Shown: positions 23,871 through 35,750, counted from the stretch's first letter. The stretch is DNA of 64,000 bases from Toxonevra muliebris (GCA_963691655.1 OY829329.1:10306708-10370707), one strand, 5' to 3'. Made by a program: numbers and translations. The notes: a model not told the origin generated them from the sequence alone.

Positions 23871-25264
23871 TTAACACTTTCACGACCAGATGTATCACCT
23901 GAACTTTTTTTTGCTTCTAGTATTTTGGTTTTGAAGAAGTCTGATTTATCTTCTATACATTACTGGATTATTATCACACCACGAACTATACCAAAAACCA
24001 CCTCTAAATCCAGACCTAAACCAGACCAGAAATCTACTAAAAACTCCAGCCAAAACTCAAATCGAAATCAGGCAATCAACTAGACCGACGCTCAAACAAA
24101 AATTCAAACCAGATTTCAGAACAAATCCAGACTAAATTCTGGCCTAAAATCGGCCAAACTAACCCAAAATGCAGACAGTTGCAACTCAGCCTAAAAATCT
24201 AATTTCAGAGCATGAATAAGACCAAAACTCAGAACTGAATTCGAACTAAAAATCTGGCCCCTGAAGCTCATAAAAATTCAGACCAAAAATCAAACCGAAA
24301 TTCAGAACAAAATTCAGACTAATTTTCAAATCAAATTCTAATTAAAAATCAGACAATAAAGCCAAAAATTAGACCGAAATCTGAATGAAAATTCTGACTA
24401 AAGCCCAGACCAAATTCAGATAAAAATTCGAACCAGAAGGCAGTTTAAAGCTCTGGCAAAATTCAGATTAATTTCAGACCGAAAATCAGCGCAAAATTTT
24501 GAACAAAAATCGTACCAAGCTCAGACTGGAATTTAGACCAGAATTCAGACCAAAATTAAAACTAAAACTCAGACTAAAAGTCAAGCCAAATTTTAGACCA
24601 AATTCCAACAAAAACTCAGAACGTAATTCAGTTAAAAAATTAGAACAAAGTTCTGAAAGAAATCCATACCAAAATTCAAACTAAAATTCTGACTGGTTTC
24701 AGACTACAATTCAAGCCGAAATCGAGACTAAATTGAGATAAAAATCAGATTAAATTCAACCTAAAAATCAGACCGAAATTCAGTCTAAAAATTGTATCAA
24801 AATTCAGACAAAAATCTAGACCAAAATTTTGTCTAAAATTCAGACCGAATTCAGAGTACAATTCAGACCAAAACTGAAACTAAGTTGAGACCAAAATTCA
24901 GTCCAAAGTTCGGATCAAAATTCAAACCAAAAATCAGAGGAAAATTCAGACCAAAGATCAGACCGGAATAGAGACTAAAAATCAGGTCAAAAAGTTGACC
25001 GAAACTCAGATTAAATCCATATCAAATTTAGATTACAATTCAGATAAAAATTTCGACCAAACTAACAAAAAATGTAAATACCAAAATTAAGGCCAGAAAT
25101 TGAGAGTAAACTCAAACCAAATTTCAGATTAAATTTAAATCAAAAATCAGACCGAAACTGAGTTCATAAATTAGACCGAAATTCAAACTAAATTCAGACC
25201 AAAAATTCCGACAAAACTTCAGATCAGAAACTTCTATCAAGCTCTCTAATTGTGAAAGTGTTAA
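23871..25264 (-). mobile_element. piggyBac-like element carrying 12-bp repeat array 2 (antisense)
   Basis: TTAA plus CACTTTCAC at 23871-23883 and GTGAAAGTG plus TTAA at 25252-25264 give a 13-bp inverted boundary, with TTAA as the target duplication. Between them (about 23990-25230) almost everything is the antisense of the array 1 motif: CAGACCAAAATTCAGACTAA-type repeats at about 12-bp spacing. Frames such as 24499-24684 read as Arg/Pro/Lys/Asn tetrapeptide variants, a by-product of the period. There is no transposase. The coincidence of ends and array suggests the array is, or was, part of a mobile unit. Confidence 0.68.
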
Positions 25265-26640
25265 AATTAGTTTTTCCTTTAAATTTCAGGAAATATTTTA
25301 TCTATGACCCCAACTAAAAACATTTTATCACACACACACAAAATTAAGTTATTTCTTCACACATGTGTGTATAAAATTTTTGTTGCATGCCTTTAGTTAT
25401 TTTAAACTTAAGTTGAAAACTTTTAATGAATGCAAAACTATTGAAATGTAAAGTGTTACAGAACCAACATTGGTAACAGTTTGAGGTTTTACACTAAAGA
25501 AGAGGATAAACACATTTGCATCTGATGAGAATCTCGAAAGCAAATTTTTTTATGCCAAGATAGTATTTTAGATCCTGTGATTTTTAATTTTTAAAGCTTA
25601 TTACCTTAAATTACATAAACAAGTTAAATTTTAAAATATTTAAGAAAAATGCGAACTAACTTTAGCTCACATACCAAAATTCCCTACGTATTCTCTCAAA
25701 ATTCTTTGTTGATATTTTACAAAAACCACTCAACCAATTAAAACATCAGTTACTTTAAATGTTCCTGTCATTATAACCTCAAAATTGCGTCATCATAGAG
25801 AACTGTCAAAATTTTTAAGCCATTAACAAAACCAAAATACAAATACCAACAATGTTAATTTCAAACCAACTAAAAACTCATTAGAAAATGTTATGCAATT
25901 TCTAGTAAATGAAAGTAACTGTCATTTTAATTGTCAAACATTAACTGTCAAGTATTTTTATATTGCATAAGCGAAAATTAAGAGTAAGAGCAGTGGAAAG
26001 ATGGGGAGGAAAGAAGGCTGCTAGTAATTACCACCATCCAAACAAACAATGATGAAAATTATATTAGGAACATTGTTGGACAAACATAAGTAAGAAATAA
26101 TGGTATGAACGAACTCTTTTTTTTTAACTGACATATCTCTCGACAAAAGAAAAACAAGAAAATGAAACTGTAATTGTTAAATGAACACTTAACACTTTAA
26201 CTGTGACAAACTGCTCTTTAAATTTACTAAAAAAAGTTAAAATTCTATTTAGCTTCAGAGATAATCACTCGTCAATGAAAATGCATTAACCAATTGGTAT
26301 TGAAATGTTCTTGAAATCGTTTAATTAATTTGGTTTACACGAGCCGGAAAGTTAGCAGCGTTGCCAGCAGTGCTTTATAAATGTATTTATGCATAAATGT
26401 TTCGCCTTGTAGAACGATTTTAGTTTATGATTTCTGTCAGGAATTATGAGATTCAAACAAATATACTACGTATTCTCCGCATTGAAATAGCATTCTTAAT
26501 AATGTGAATTGATCGAGTGGAACTTTAGTTTTTGTTCATTTTAATATTTCGTTTGTCCCTTGGATTATTTCTGCTGTGGTCTCCAATTAATAAAAAATTA
26601 TTTCCATAAATAGAAAACTCTTAGAAACTGGAAAATTCAA
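25265..26640. other. Non-coding stretch
   Basis: A/T-rich, without supported gene, element end or tandem repeat beyond a short CA run near 25330. Confidence 0.6.
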
Positions 26641-26642
26641 AT

Positions 26643-26955
26643 TATAATCCCAGTGGACCAACCAGCGAATGTTCGGCTAAACTATCGCAAACGGGCTCAA
26701 AGATAAGCGTTTTGCAGACGAGCGTCGCAAGAACATTCACTCAGTGTTCGCAAGTGTACACGGAGATAATTAGTTTGAGAGCTTGAATATGACAATGAAG
26801 AATGAATAAAAAAATGAGACAACAAACGGTTTCTCTAATGATATCTTTTGCGAGTAAAATAAACTTTTTCGTATCGTGATAGTTTTGTCCGCAAAAATCT
26901 CGCCAAACTGTCGTAAACGATATCGTTTACGAAGATTTTGTCCACTGGGATTATA
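26643..26955. mobile_element. MITE (313 bp) with TATAATCCCAGTGGA ends
   Basis: TATAATCCCAGTGGA at 26643-26657 is exactly inverted at 26941-26955. Inner arms share further similarity (AAACTATCGCAAACG versus CGTAAACGATATCG). If TA or TATA is the duplicated target, this would suit a Tc1/mariner-type MITE, but the superfamily is uncertain. No coding content. Confidence 0.75.
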
Positions 26956-27158
26956 GCGACTTCAGTATTTTATTGTATGTGAGGTAAGAGAGAGAGAGGG
27001 GAGAAGCTTTTTAGACTTCGGTTCCTAAAAGAGGAAGTTTTATTAAGCAAAACATTTTCTAGGATTCATAGATTTTCTAGGTTTGTAAAAGTAAAGACTT
27101 TTTTCGTCATTATAGAATCTTTGTCAGTTTGGACCCTCCGTTATGGAGATGTTTCATA

Positions 27159-27448
27159 CCCAATGAGTCTGGCCAGGCCTCATTCACATTTTCATGTAAA
27201 TATTAAGGTTTTGGAGGTGCATTGAAACGTATTTTGTATATATGAAACAGGTTTCTATTTTGTATTTTTCTTTTTGTTCCCAGTGATATTTTGGAAAAAT
27301 AATCATTCCTTAAACTTTAATGTTTTATTTTGAATAATTTCTTTGTTTAGGAAGCCACTCGAAATTTCAAGTCGCTAGCTTAAATAGAAATATTTAAAAA
27401 ATACAATTAAAATCGAAAAAGGCCTGGCTAGACCCATTTGCCCAATGA
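27159..27448. mobile_element. Probable small MITE (274 bp)
   Basis: CCCAATGA occurs at 27159-27166 and again at 27441-27448, which could be an 8-bp target duplication. Just inside are inverted GTCTGGCCAGGCCT (27167) and AGGCCTGGCTAGAC (27420-27433). The two inverted ends are offset by about seven bases relative to the putative duplication, which weakens the case. Confidence 0.5.
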
Positions 27449-28105
27449 AGTATTAAAAGATAATAAAGTACGATACTTTTCGCATTGGGAGTGAAATTTA
27501 TGAAAAGAGTAAATAGAAAGGTAATGTGCATTCAAATAAATTACCATAATATTGTCAATAAGATTATACAATTTCGTTCAGATCGGATTATTTTATCGCT
27601 TTTTAATTAACTTTTTAAAATTGAAATGAAATAGAGCTCAGAAATTTTAAAATGAAATTTCATTTTAATTTTGGAAATTCAAAGAAAGTTCCCACATTTC
27701 GATGGGGAGGGAGGGAAGAGGGTCAAGAGACCCTACAAAACCCACTACCTTCTTCTCACATTATTTCCTTTATGAGTACTAACAACTAGTATATTTGTGC
27801 GTGAATCAGGCAAAGCAAGAGACCATCCTTCTTTCTTTACTCACTCTCTTTTACTCATTGCACAAACTTGACCTTCATAGCTACCCAGTGAGAAAAATTA
27901 ACCGAATGTAATGAATGAAAAGTTAATGAATATTAAGAAAAGTTAATTTCTCGCTTGAAAAAAAAGTGATGTTAAGAAATTTTTACTCAATACATTACCA
28001 ATTCAGTTCCAGCAATATTTTTTTTTTCTATATTTCAATGAAATATTCTGCGATTAAACTGGAACCATCTGAAACTAAAATACAACTTGGCCTTAAAATT
28101 TTCTA
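27449..28105. other. Non-coding stretch
   Basis: A/T-rich; one G-rich phrase near 27702-27723. No gene or element supported. Confidence 0.55.
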
Positions 28106-28631
28106 AGTGGCTGTTCAGACGGGGGCAAGCATGAAAAGCCTGGGCAGGCGTGTCGTGTTCACATGAGTGCAACCATGACGGACTTTTTCTAATCAAAAAG
28201 GAACGGTGAAATTGGAATTTTGTCACTTTTTCTTGTGCTCATTAAGATAGGTCCATTTGTTCGCAAAAAATGCCAAAGAAATACCAATTACGTGCCTTAA
28301 ATATGTACTAAAAATTAAATAAAAAATAAAAGCAACAATCTCTTAAGAAATTAAAATAAGTTTATAAAAAAAATAGCAAGAAAATGAAGACTGTGTGTGC
28401 CGTAGATGCGCATTGTTTGTTTGCGTTCATGTTGTCTATTCAACTTCAAAAAAATTATGAGGGAAAGTGGAGAAATCGGAACAATATGAACATGGAACAT
28501 TCATCAATGTGCCGATTTTTATTTTATTTTTGGATTTTCGATGCAACTCTGTTATCTCTTTCTCTCTACCTATTTCTTCTACCTTTCTCTTTCAGACATG
28601 ATTCGTGCCTGCACTCGTCTGAACAGCCACT
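28106..28631. mobile_element. MITE (526 bp) with AGTGGCTGTTCAGACG ends
   Basis: AGTGGCTGTTCAGACG at 28106-28121 is exactly inverted at 28616-28631, and GCAAGC/GCAGGC-type similarity continues inward. The 112-codon frame 28384-28722 runs across the right terminus, so it is not a real gene. The target duplication is unclear. Confidence 0.75.
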
Positions 28632-29038
28632 AATGCCTGCAACCTGTCTCACAATTTTTATTCAAAAACAGGACACATGTAATCATATCTCATTCACTTT
28701 CTCACAGGGTATTTACAAATGAAATTTTTATGTTTTTATTATCATTAATGAATAAAAGTTTATTTCCTTCCAAATTCCATTTCATCTCTGGTGCTCTCTC
28801 TCTATCTCGCTCTCTTTACCTCATTTGCTTTCAACATTTCTACTACTTTTATGACCACAAATTGCCCTTTTTATCATTCCTTTTCTTTTTTCTTTTTTTC
28901 CTACTAACAACTTACTACACTTTTTTGCATTCACAAAAAATAATTTGCCACAACGTTTGACGTTTTGTATATGGCATAAAAGTGTCGGGAGCGTTCACTT
29001 TAAATGACATTTGTGGTTCTTCGTGTTGTTTTTATTTT

Positions 29039-29075
<37 letters not shown>

Positions 29076-29605
29076 TATGCGTGACAGGTACCAGCTTCTG
29101 CTTTTTCCCCTTCATTTTCTGGTTAGTACGTCACCATGCATTTCATTTCATTTTATTTCAAGTGTTGTTGTACTCGTATTTTATGATATCATTAATTTTA
29201 GGACGTTTTTCTCATAACATTTAATTGCATGATATGAAATGATAATGTGAAGGTTTATTTCTTTTTGCGGTACAATGTACCTATACTTTTTCTTTTTATA
29301 ACCTTCACTTATTATTATTGTGTCACTAAATAACTTGTCGTACTTTTCGGCAGTCATCTGTTTGGTGGCGTTTATGTATGTGCAATAGTGAAGGTCATTA
29401 TTATGTAGCTATGCATGTTTCGCATATGCTGGGTATAGATTTCCTTTTTTATTTTTTTGGTAACTATTTATTATTTAGTGATTTACAAATATTACTTTTT
29501 CTTTTGAATTATGTGGTAGCATTTAAATTAATTTGATAACTTTTTTTTTATTACGAAAACAATACTATCTTTATTTGTTTGCTCAAATATAAATATATAA
29601 CCTAT
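28632..29605. other. Non-coding stretch with 35-base T run
   Basis: A T homopolymer spans 29040-29074, and there are TCTC tracts near 28795. Hydrophobic frames here (28730-28960, 28982-29224) are translations of T-rich sequence, not genes. Confidence 0.6.
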
Positions 29606-30533
29606 GTACCTATCAAGGCCGTATTTAGGGGGGGATTTTGGGGGTTCTGACCCCCCCAAAATGGGGAAACTTTATTCAAATTTTTAGATTAATTGCCAAT
29701 GGATGAAAAAAAATTCAAAATAAAATCTATTTAACGATATTTTTTACTTCCATCGGTTTTTTTTTTTTCTAAAAAGTCAAATATAAAAAATTAATTTGAA
29801 ATCTTAGTTACACTATGCGATCGAATCCGATTTGTTTTCTTCGACATGAGGTTTGACTACGGATTCAAAAAGAGAAGGTGATACTGAGCACTCCTTCATT
29901 CATAGTTTTTCTGGGTCAGTAACTGTTTTTAATTTAAGGTTTCGTCCTGAATCAGTTTGAAAAGTTTAAAAATTAATAAAAATAGAAAAAATTATCGGAT
30001 CCTTGTAAAATAAGACTTCCTTGAACCCCATTTTTTCCTAAAACGTTACATGATGGGAAGTTTTTGACCTCAGATTCGTGTTCAACGTGAAAAATTCTTT
30101 CGCAAAAACTCCATCTTATTAGCAAAATCCATGCAGTTTTAAAATATAATTAATTCTTTAACGCATTATTGCTCAGAGCACCACGACAAGAAAGATCTCA
30201 TTCAATGCTGTGACTTCACGAATTTAGGGAATATAAGCCAACCTGCCAAAAATGATCCTTTGAAAAAAATGAGCCTCTACTATTTTTGGTAATTTTTTTG
30301 AGGTTGGGTACATCATCAGAAGTGGGAAGTCAATGAGTTAATGAAATTATGTCGCTCACGATAAAAAAAAAATGCACTAGAATGCACATTGAATAATATT
30401 TATTTGAAAAAATTTAATTTGATTATTCTGGGAATTTGTTATCACTTTTGGCCATTTTTTTGAGGTTAAGATTAAAACCTCCCCCCCCCCCCCCAAACAA
30501 ATTTCTGGCTACGGCTACGGCCCTGGTACCTAT
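29606..30533. mobile_element. hAT-like non-autonomous element, copy 1 (912 bp)
   Basis: GTACCTAT is duplicated exactly at 29606-29613 and 30526-30533, an 8-bp hAT-type duplication. The ends are CAAGGCCGTA (29614) and the inverse of CAGGGCCGTA (ending 30525). Just inside are G-rich (left) and C-rich (right, including 14 C at 30481-30494) stretches, which could pair as arms. The interior matches 46377-47297 over nearly its whole length. No transposase frame. Confidence 0.87.
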
Positions 30534-31253
30534 GTAGTTATATCCTCATCATCTGATAATTCATTACTATATAGCCTTGAGTAGCAAGCAAACCAAGGAG
30601 AATGGTCCCAACATTTATTGCTGGTTTACAGTTACTAAAAATATTTACCCCTCTAGCATGGATGACATTTGACACTTAACATGATTAAAACTTTATTATA
30701 AAGATAAGTCCTCACTCTTAATAAGAATATTGTTTCGTGTTTTCCTAGGATATAACTTCAATAAATAAATAAATAAAATATTAGCATGGGTGTTTGACGG
30801 TACGGTCTCAAGAAAAAACGAACGAGAAACGGAAATTTTCCCCAGCTTCCCTCCCCCTCAGATATCAAACACATACTAAAAATATACTAGTAATTTCAAA
30901 TAGTGTACCCTCTCCTCCCTCCTGATCCAAATCCTCCGTATGGGTTCCCAAAATTCTCTGAAATTTTAGAAATTTATCCAAATTACACAGTTTAAAACAA
31001 ATTAAAAAAAAAAAAAATTTATTCCGATAAAGTTTTAGTTATTCTGATGATTCTAGGAAAATTTTCGGGAATTTGTACTGGTTTCACTATAAAGTTAAAT
31101 TTTTCGAATTTTTTTCCTCGATATGAATTTTTTTTTTCATTAAAATATGACAGTAAAATTCAATTGTTTTAGATATCATTTTCAATCGAATTTGAATAAA
31201 ATAAATATAAATAATAAATCTGGCCATGGCTATAAGGAACCTATGGTCAAAGT
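30534..31253. other. Non-coding stretch
   Basis: No gene or element seen. A short AATA run occurs near 30760-30775 and an A run at about 31003-31016. Confidence 0.55.
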
Positions 31254-31377
31254 TTAACCCAGATATGCCCAAAGACCTATTATGTACTACGCTTCCGAAA
31301 GTATTGTTTCTCATTTAATCAAAATTAAACATTTCTGAAGTCTACTACATATAGGACATTGAGCATATCTGGGTTAA
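31254..31377. mobile_element. Tiny piggyBac-like MITE (116 bp), family P2
   Basis: TTAA flanks both sides (31254-31257 and 31374-31377). CCCAGATATGC at 31258 is inverted at 31363-31373, and similarity extends about 35 bases inward (CAA.G.CCTAT.ATGTA on both arms). The element is therefore largely two inverted arms around a short centre. This family differs from the one at 4775 and 16315. Confidence 0.83.
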
Positions 31378-31839
31378 TCTAAATCAGAGTGGGACCGCAT
31401 ACACATGAGCGTAAGAAACTTCACACGTACAGGGCCCATTTCCATATAGCAAAAGCTCAGTCGATCATTGTGTATGTATAGGTGGCCATCACTGATCTCT
31501 AAATTAAACAAATCGTTTGTTAGAACTTGAGGCAAAAAGCTATTATAGTTCAGCTTAAAAGTTCGTTAGGAAAATTCTACTTTGGTTCTGGGATCTGAAA
31601 ATCCCAGAAATCTTTTAACAAGTACATAAATTTAAAGTCCACGCAACATTTTTTAAGAACCTTGGTTGAAATGATACGGTAGAGAGCTTGCAGTTCCTTT
31701 TTAAATTTATCTTTAAATCATTTGTCTCATTTCATCCAAAATTTCGAATTTTTTATTGAAAGCAGTTTAAAAATTTCAAATTGAAGATCTTCTAAAATCA
31801 GGAAATAATATTTTCTTTATAGCAAAATTAATAAAACAA

Positions 31840-32520
31840 ATTACTTTTGGCTCTAAAATTAAAAAAAGATAGGTTACAGATAAGGAAAACTAGACAAAAG
31901 AAATATTTTCTTCAAAAGAGTATGGTTGGCAACCCTAGTCTGGACTCGACTTCTGATGTAAATCATTTTTGAGTCCAGTATATCTAGAAATATCTAGAAA
32001 TAAGATTTCGGCTTAAATTCATAATCAAGATGCTCAGTTTTGTAGACAGAGCCAGTACTCTCAAGTTTCGCCATTTTATTACCATATTACTTCTTCAGTT
32101 GGAGAGTTCTGTTCTGATTTCAGCATTCTATTTATGTTTTGTGTATATTTCTAAGACAAGCAGAGCAAATCGAAAAAATAGAGCATGTTCTCTTTAAAAG
32201 AGTATAACTGTTAACCCTAGTCTGGTCTCTAACTCTGATCGAAATAATGCTCGAGTTTTGGAAATAGAAACAACATATCGTGACCTCAAAACTCATAAGT
32301 AAAGAGCACGATCAAATTTTTTACCCATAGTTAGCAATATTTTTCAAATTCTGCAAGTCTTTTTGTCTTTTTCTTTTTTAGCCGATATTTAAAATTTTTA
32401 ATTTAAATTTCAAAATTATCTATGGCAATAAAATATATCGTGCTTTAAACTTTAGAGTCGCGAGAAATAAACGAGATTTGTGTTTTAATCTTTGAATAGA
32501 TGTTTTCAGTTTTCAGGCAG
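31840..32520. repeat. Diverged direct duplication of about 290 bp
   Basis: AAAAGAGTATGGTTGGCAAC then CCCTAGTCTGG (about 31915) recurs as AAAAGAGTATAACTGTTAAC then CCCTAGTCTGG (about 32198). A later pair (TCAGTTTTGTAGACAGAGCC near 32034; TCAGTTTTCAGGCAGAGCC near 32506) is also similar. The unit is degenerate, and its exact limits are unclear. Confidence 0.42.
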
Positions 32521-32588
32521 AGCCCCTGGAATGATACTCAATTAAAGAGCGTTCAATTCTGGCCTTTATGATTGGTGAATCCTGGAGA

Positions 32589-32608
32589 GGGGGGGGGGGG
32601 GGGGGGGG
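32589..32608 (+). repeat. 20-base G homopolymer
   Basis: A run of 20 G in very A/T-rich surroundings. Long G runs can form four-stranded structures and are error-prone in sequencing. Confidence 0.95.
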
Positions 32609-33008
32609 AGATTGGGTGTATAAAACAGAATAAATAATTTTATGCAATAAATAATTATAAGATGGAAAAAAGACGGCCAGCTTGCGTCTCTGAAAGTATA
32701 GACCAGACATTAGAAAATCATGTATATATATTTTTTATTTGTTTTAGTTTGGTCTCCGTGGGAAGTAAATCATTCCTTCAATGGATTAAAATTCATATAT
32801 ATATATAAATACGAGTTCGTCTCGTATCACCACTTGCATTATTTCCTTAAAACACCAGATCAGAAAGTCTAAAAAGAAGATGTTCTCAAAAAGTGTTTAA
32901 TCCTTTCTATCCCAAATAAAAAAAATTCAATATCTGACATCAGACTGTTTTTGTTTTAATAAAGAGCGAAAGCGTTTAACTCTTGACTGATTTTACCCGC
33001 AAGGATGT

Positions 33009-33420
33009 GTTAGTGATAGAGATGGGCGCGTGACATGAATTTTACGTGACCCGCGTGAACACGCACGCACGTGACATATTTTTCGCATGAGCATGCGTGA
33101 GCGTGATTTGATTTTCATAATTCCTACGTGAACATACGTAAACGTGACATAAATTCGACGTGAAAGTGCTTGAGTATAAGTTACTTTTGATCGTGACGTC
33201 GTTTTAATTCACAATTTCTTAACTACTTAATTTTGGTTGTAAAAAAATCAACCCTGCGTTTTTTTTCAACTCAGAATCTTGCAAATTTAACATGAACATT
33301 CGTGAATTTTTTTTTTTTTAATGAAAGCGTGCGTGCAAATGCGTGAGTGGTATTTTCAAAGCCGTGAGCATACGTGCGCGTGAGTCAAAAAGTACTCACG
33401 TGTCTATCCCTAGTTGGTGG
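33009..33420. mobile_element. hAT-like MITE rich in ACGTGA (396 bp)
   Basis: The ends TAGAGATGGGC (33017) and the inverse of TAGGGATAGAC (ending 33412) are imperfect inverted repeats. The flanks GTTAGTGA and GTTGGTGG match at six of eight bases, consistent with an aged 8-bp duplication. The interior contains more than a dozen CGTGA/ACGTG/CACGTG motifs in both orientations. No coding content. Confidence 0.62.
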
Positions 33421-34626
33421 GATCTGAAAGCGTTAAAAATATCTGATGTGGAGGCAAAAACTAACTAGTCTTGACCCCAAAACTATCATAGCAGTCTTAG
33501 CTTTCCTTCGAATTGGTCGTGATAAAATTTCAAATAAGCTGAAATCTTTTCTAAGGAGTTGACTGTCAAGATAAGCCCTTCTTGTATAAAGTTCAATTTG
33601 GAGCCCTTGAATAACAATATAAGCAAAAAACAAACCTCCAACTTCTTCACAAACTCAAAAACTCTTTCGCATATAAATTTACATAAGTCAAGTTAAAAAA
33701 AAAAATAAGTATTTTCACATCAAAACGCTTTAAGTAAATATAAAATCCGATGAGTGTAAACAATAGTAGCAAATTTTAATACCAACTCTTGACTTTGACT
33801 TCTACTTACTATTTAGTATGTATGTACTTCTTTTTTTTTTTTAAAAAAAAGAAGAAAAATAAAAAGCAAAAACTACTTCACGTTTTCGCATATGTAATTC
33901 ACATTAAAACAACACAACGAAATATCACAAGCTCATTGTCAATGTTAACCTAACTTTACATACTACTAAGTATACATGCATACACCTTTATATCTACTAC
34001 CTTTTTCCACTTCTCTGCTTTTTTTTTTTCTGATGATGGTACTGATGCAAAACTAAAACGATCACTTGAAAAAATATTTATGCAAATTTAAAACACTTCA
34101 AAACATATACCAACAGATATCAGCTTCAGTGTATAAGTATGTATGGTTCAAGCACTAATAGAGCTATAATCCTACATGAGAAGAGTGCAGGTAAGGTATT
34201 CATTGATGGTACTAGACTCTGCATGGATACGTAGCAAATAGTAGTAACCGAGCTTGTATGTATTTATATGTTGTATGTATAAAGTGAACTGAAAAGAGGA
34301 TTATATTGCTATATATTGCAAATACTCATTTGCATCGAATTCATGCATAAACTTTTATTTGTTTATATTATTTAATCAAAACATATATGCTACTAAATGT
34401 ATATTTGCCATGCTAACTAGAAATTGTATGTTTAATTCATTTGCCCAACCAACTGTTTTTGCATGACTGACCTGAACTTCATTATAAAGTTAGCACATTT
34501 TTGAAATTCAAATACATAATACGAAAGGGAGTAAATTCACACAAACAAAAATACAAAAAAGTTTGTATTTTGTTATGAAATAATGTGCTATACTTTTTAA
34601 TTGTATTCATGGAAAATTCATATAGA
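33421..34626. other. Non-coding stretch
   Basis: A/T-rich, with TATGTA motifs near 34135-34280. No gene or element supported. Confidence 0.6.
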
Positions 34627-35750
34627 TACAGTAGTCCCCGGTTAATTGCGTTGATAAAAACGAAAAACACGCAAAAAATATCTGAGTTTTTATATAGATT
34701 TTTTTTTCTGAAGTTTTTTTCGATGCTGAACACGAATCTACAAAACAATTTTTTTTTTTTTTTTTGGGTCAGATCGAACTTTTGTGATATCGATGATTTT
34801 ATGATCTTTTAAAAAATGGTAAGGTAAAATTTTTTTTTTTCGATTTTTGGTATTTTCTACACGTTTTATGAGTTTTTACAACATTTTCAACAAAAAAAAT
34901 TTTTTTTTTTTAAATTTTTCAAAAAATTTAGGAGGGGGACTACATTACAAAAATTTATTTTTTTTCGATTCTTTGTGTTTTTTACAAGTTTTATGAGTTT
35001 TTACAACGTTTATAAAAAAAAATTTTAAAATCTAAAAAATGGTTTTACCTAAATTTTTCGAAAAACTTAGGGGGTACATGACAAAAATTTTTTTTTAGAT
35101 TTTTTATGTTTCCTACACGTTTTATGACTTTTTTACAACGTTTTAAACAAAAAAAAAAATTTCCAAAAACCAAAAAAATTTTTCGACCTAAATTTTACAA
35201 AAATTTATAAGGGGGCTACAGAAAAAAAAAATTTTTTTGTTAGATTTTTTATGATTTCTACACGTTTTATGAGTTTTTACAACGTTTTAAACAAAAAAAA
35301 AAAAAATTTCCAAAAACCAAAAAAATTTTTCGACCTAAATTTTACAAAAATTTATAAGGTGGCTACAGAAAAAAAATTTTTGTTTAGATTTTTATGCTTT
35401 CTACACGTTTTACGAATTTTTACAACGTTTTCAACAAAAAAAAAAAATATTTCAAAAACCAAAAAAATTTTTCAACCTAAATTTTTTATAAAAATTGGAA
35501 ACATGGAATAAAATATTTTTTGTATTTTGTAAACTTTTCATGAGTTATTGCAACGTTATAAGGGGAGCAACATGGAAACAAAATTGTTTTTGTTTTTTTT
35601 ATGTTTTCTACATTTTGTTGTACATTATTATTCAAAGAATGCAATTCAACGATGAATTTAAATACATTTTAAACTAAAAACTTAAAAGTTCTATTACATT
35701 TAAACAGAAAACGAAATTAAGCGAGGGTCAATTAACCGGAAACTACTGTA
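34627..35750. mobile_element. pogo/Tigger-like non-autonomous element (1,120 bp)
   Basis: TA plus CAGTAGTCCCCGGTTAATTG at 34627-34648 faces its inverse (CAATTAACCGGAAACTACTG plus TA) at 35729-35750, with 18 of 20 terminal bases matching. TA duplication and CAGT ends fit the pogo/Tigger branch of Tc1/mariner. The interior is mostly a tandem array (34810-35600), with no transposase. Confidence 0.78.
34810..35600. repeat. Tandem array of about 125-145 bp inside the pogo-like element
   Basis: About six units carry CTACACGTTTTATGAGTTTT then TACAACGTTTT, followed by A-rich, AAAAATTTTTCGACCTAAAT and AAGGGGGCTACA phrases. The landmark lies near 34857, 34981, 35112, 35258, 35401 and 35525. Units three to five are most alike. 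The frame 35251-35511 is a by-product. Confidence 0.78.

Noticed and set aside
28384..28722. 112-codon open frame
   Set aside because: It crosses the right end of the MITE at 28106-28631 and reads through TC-rich sequence; no domain.
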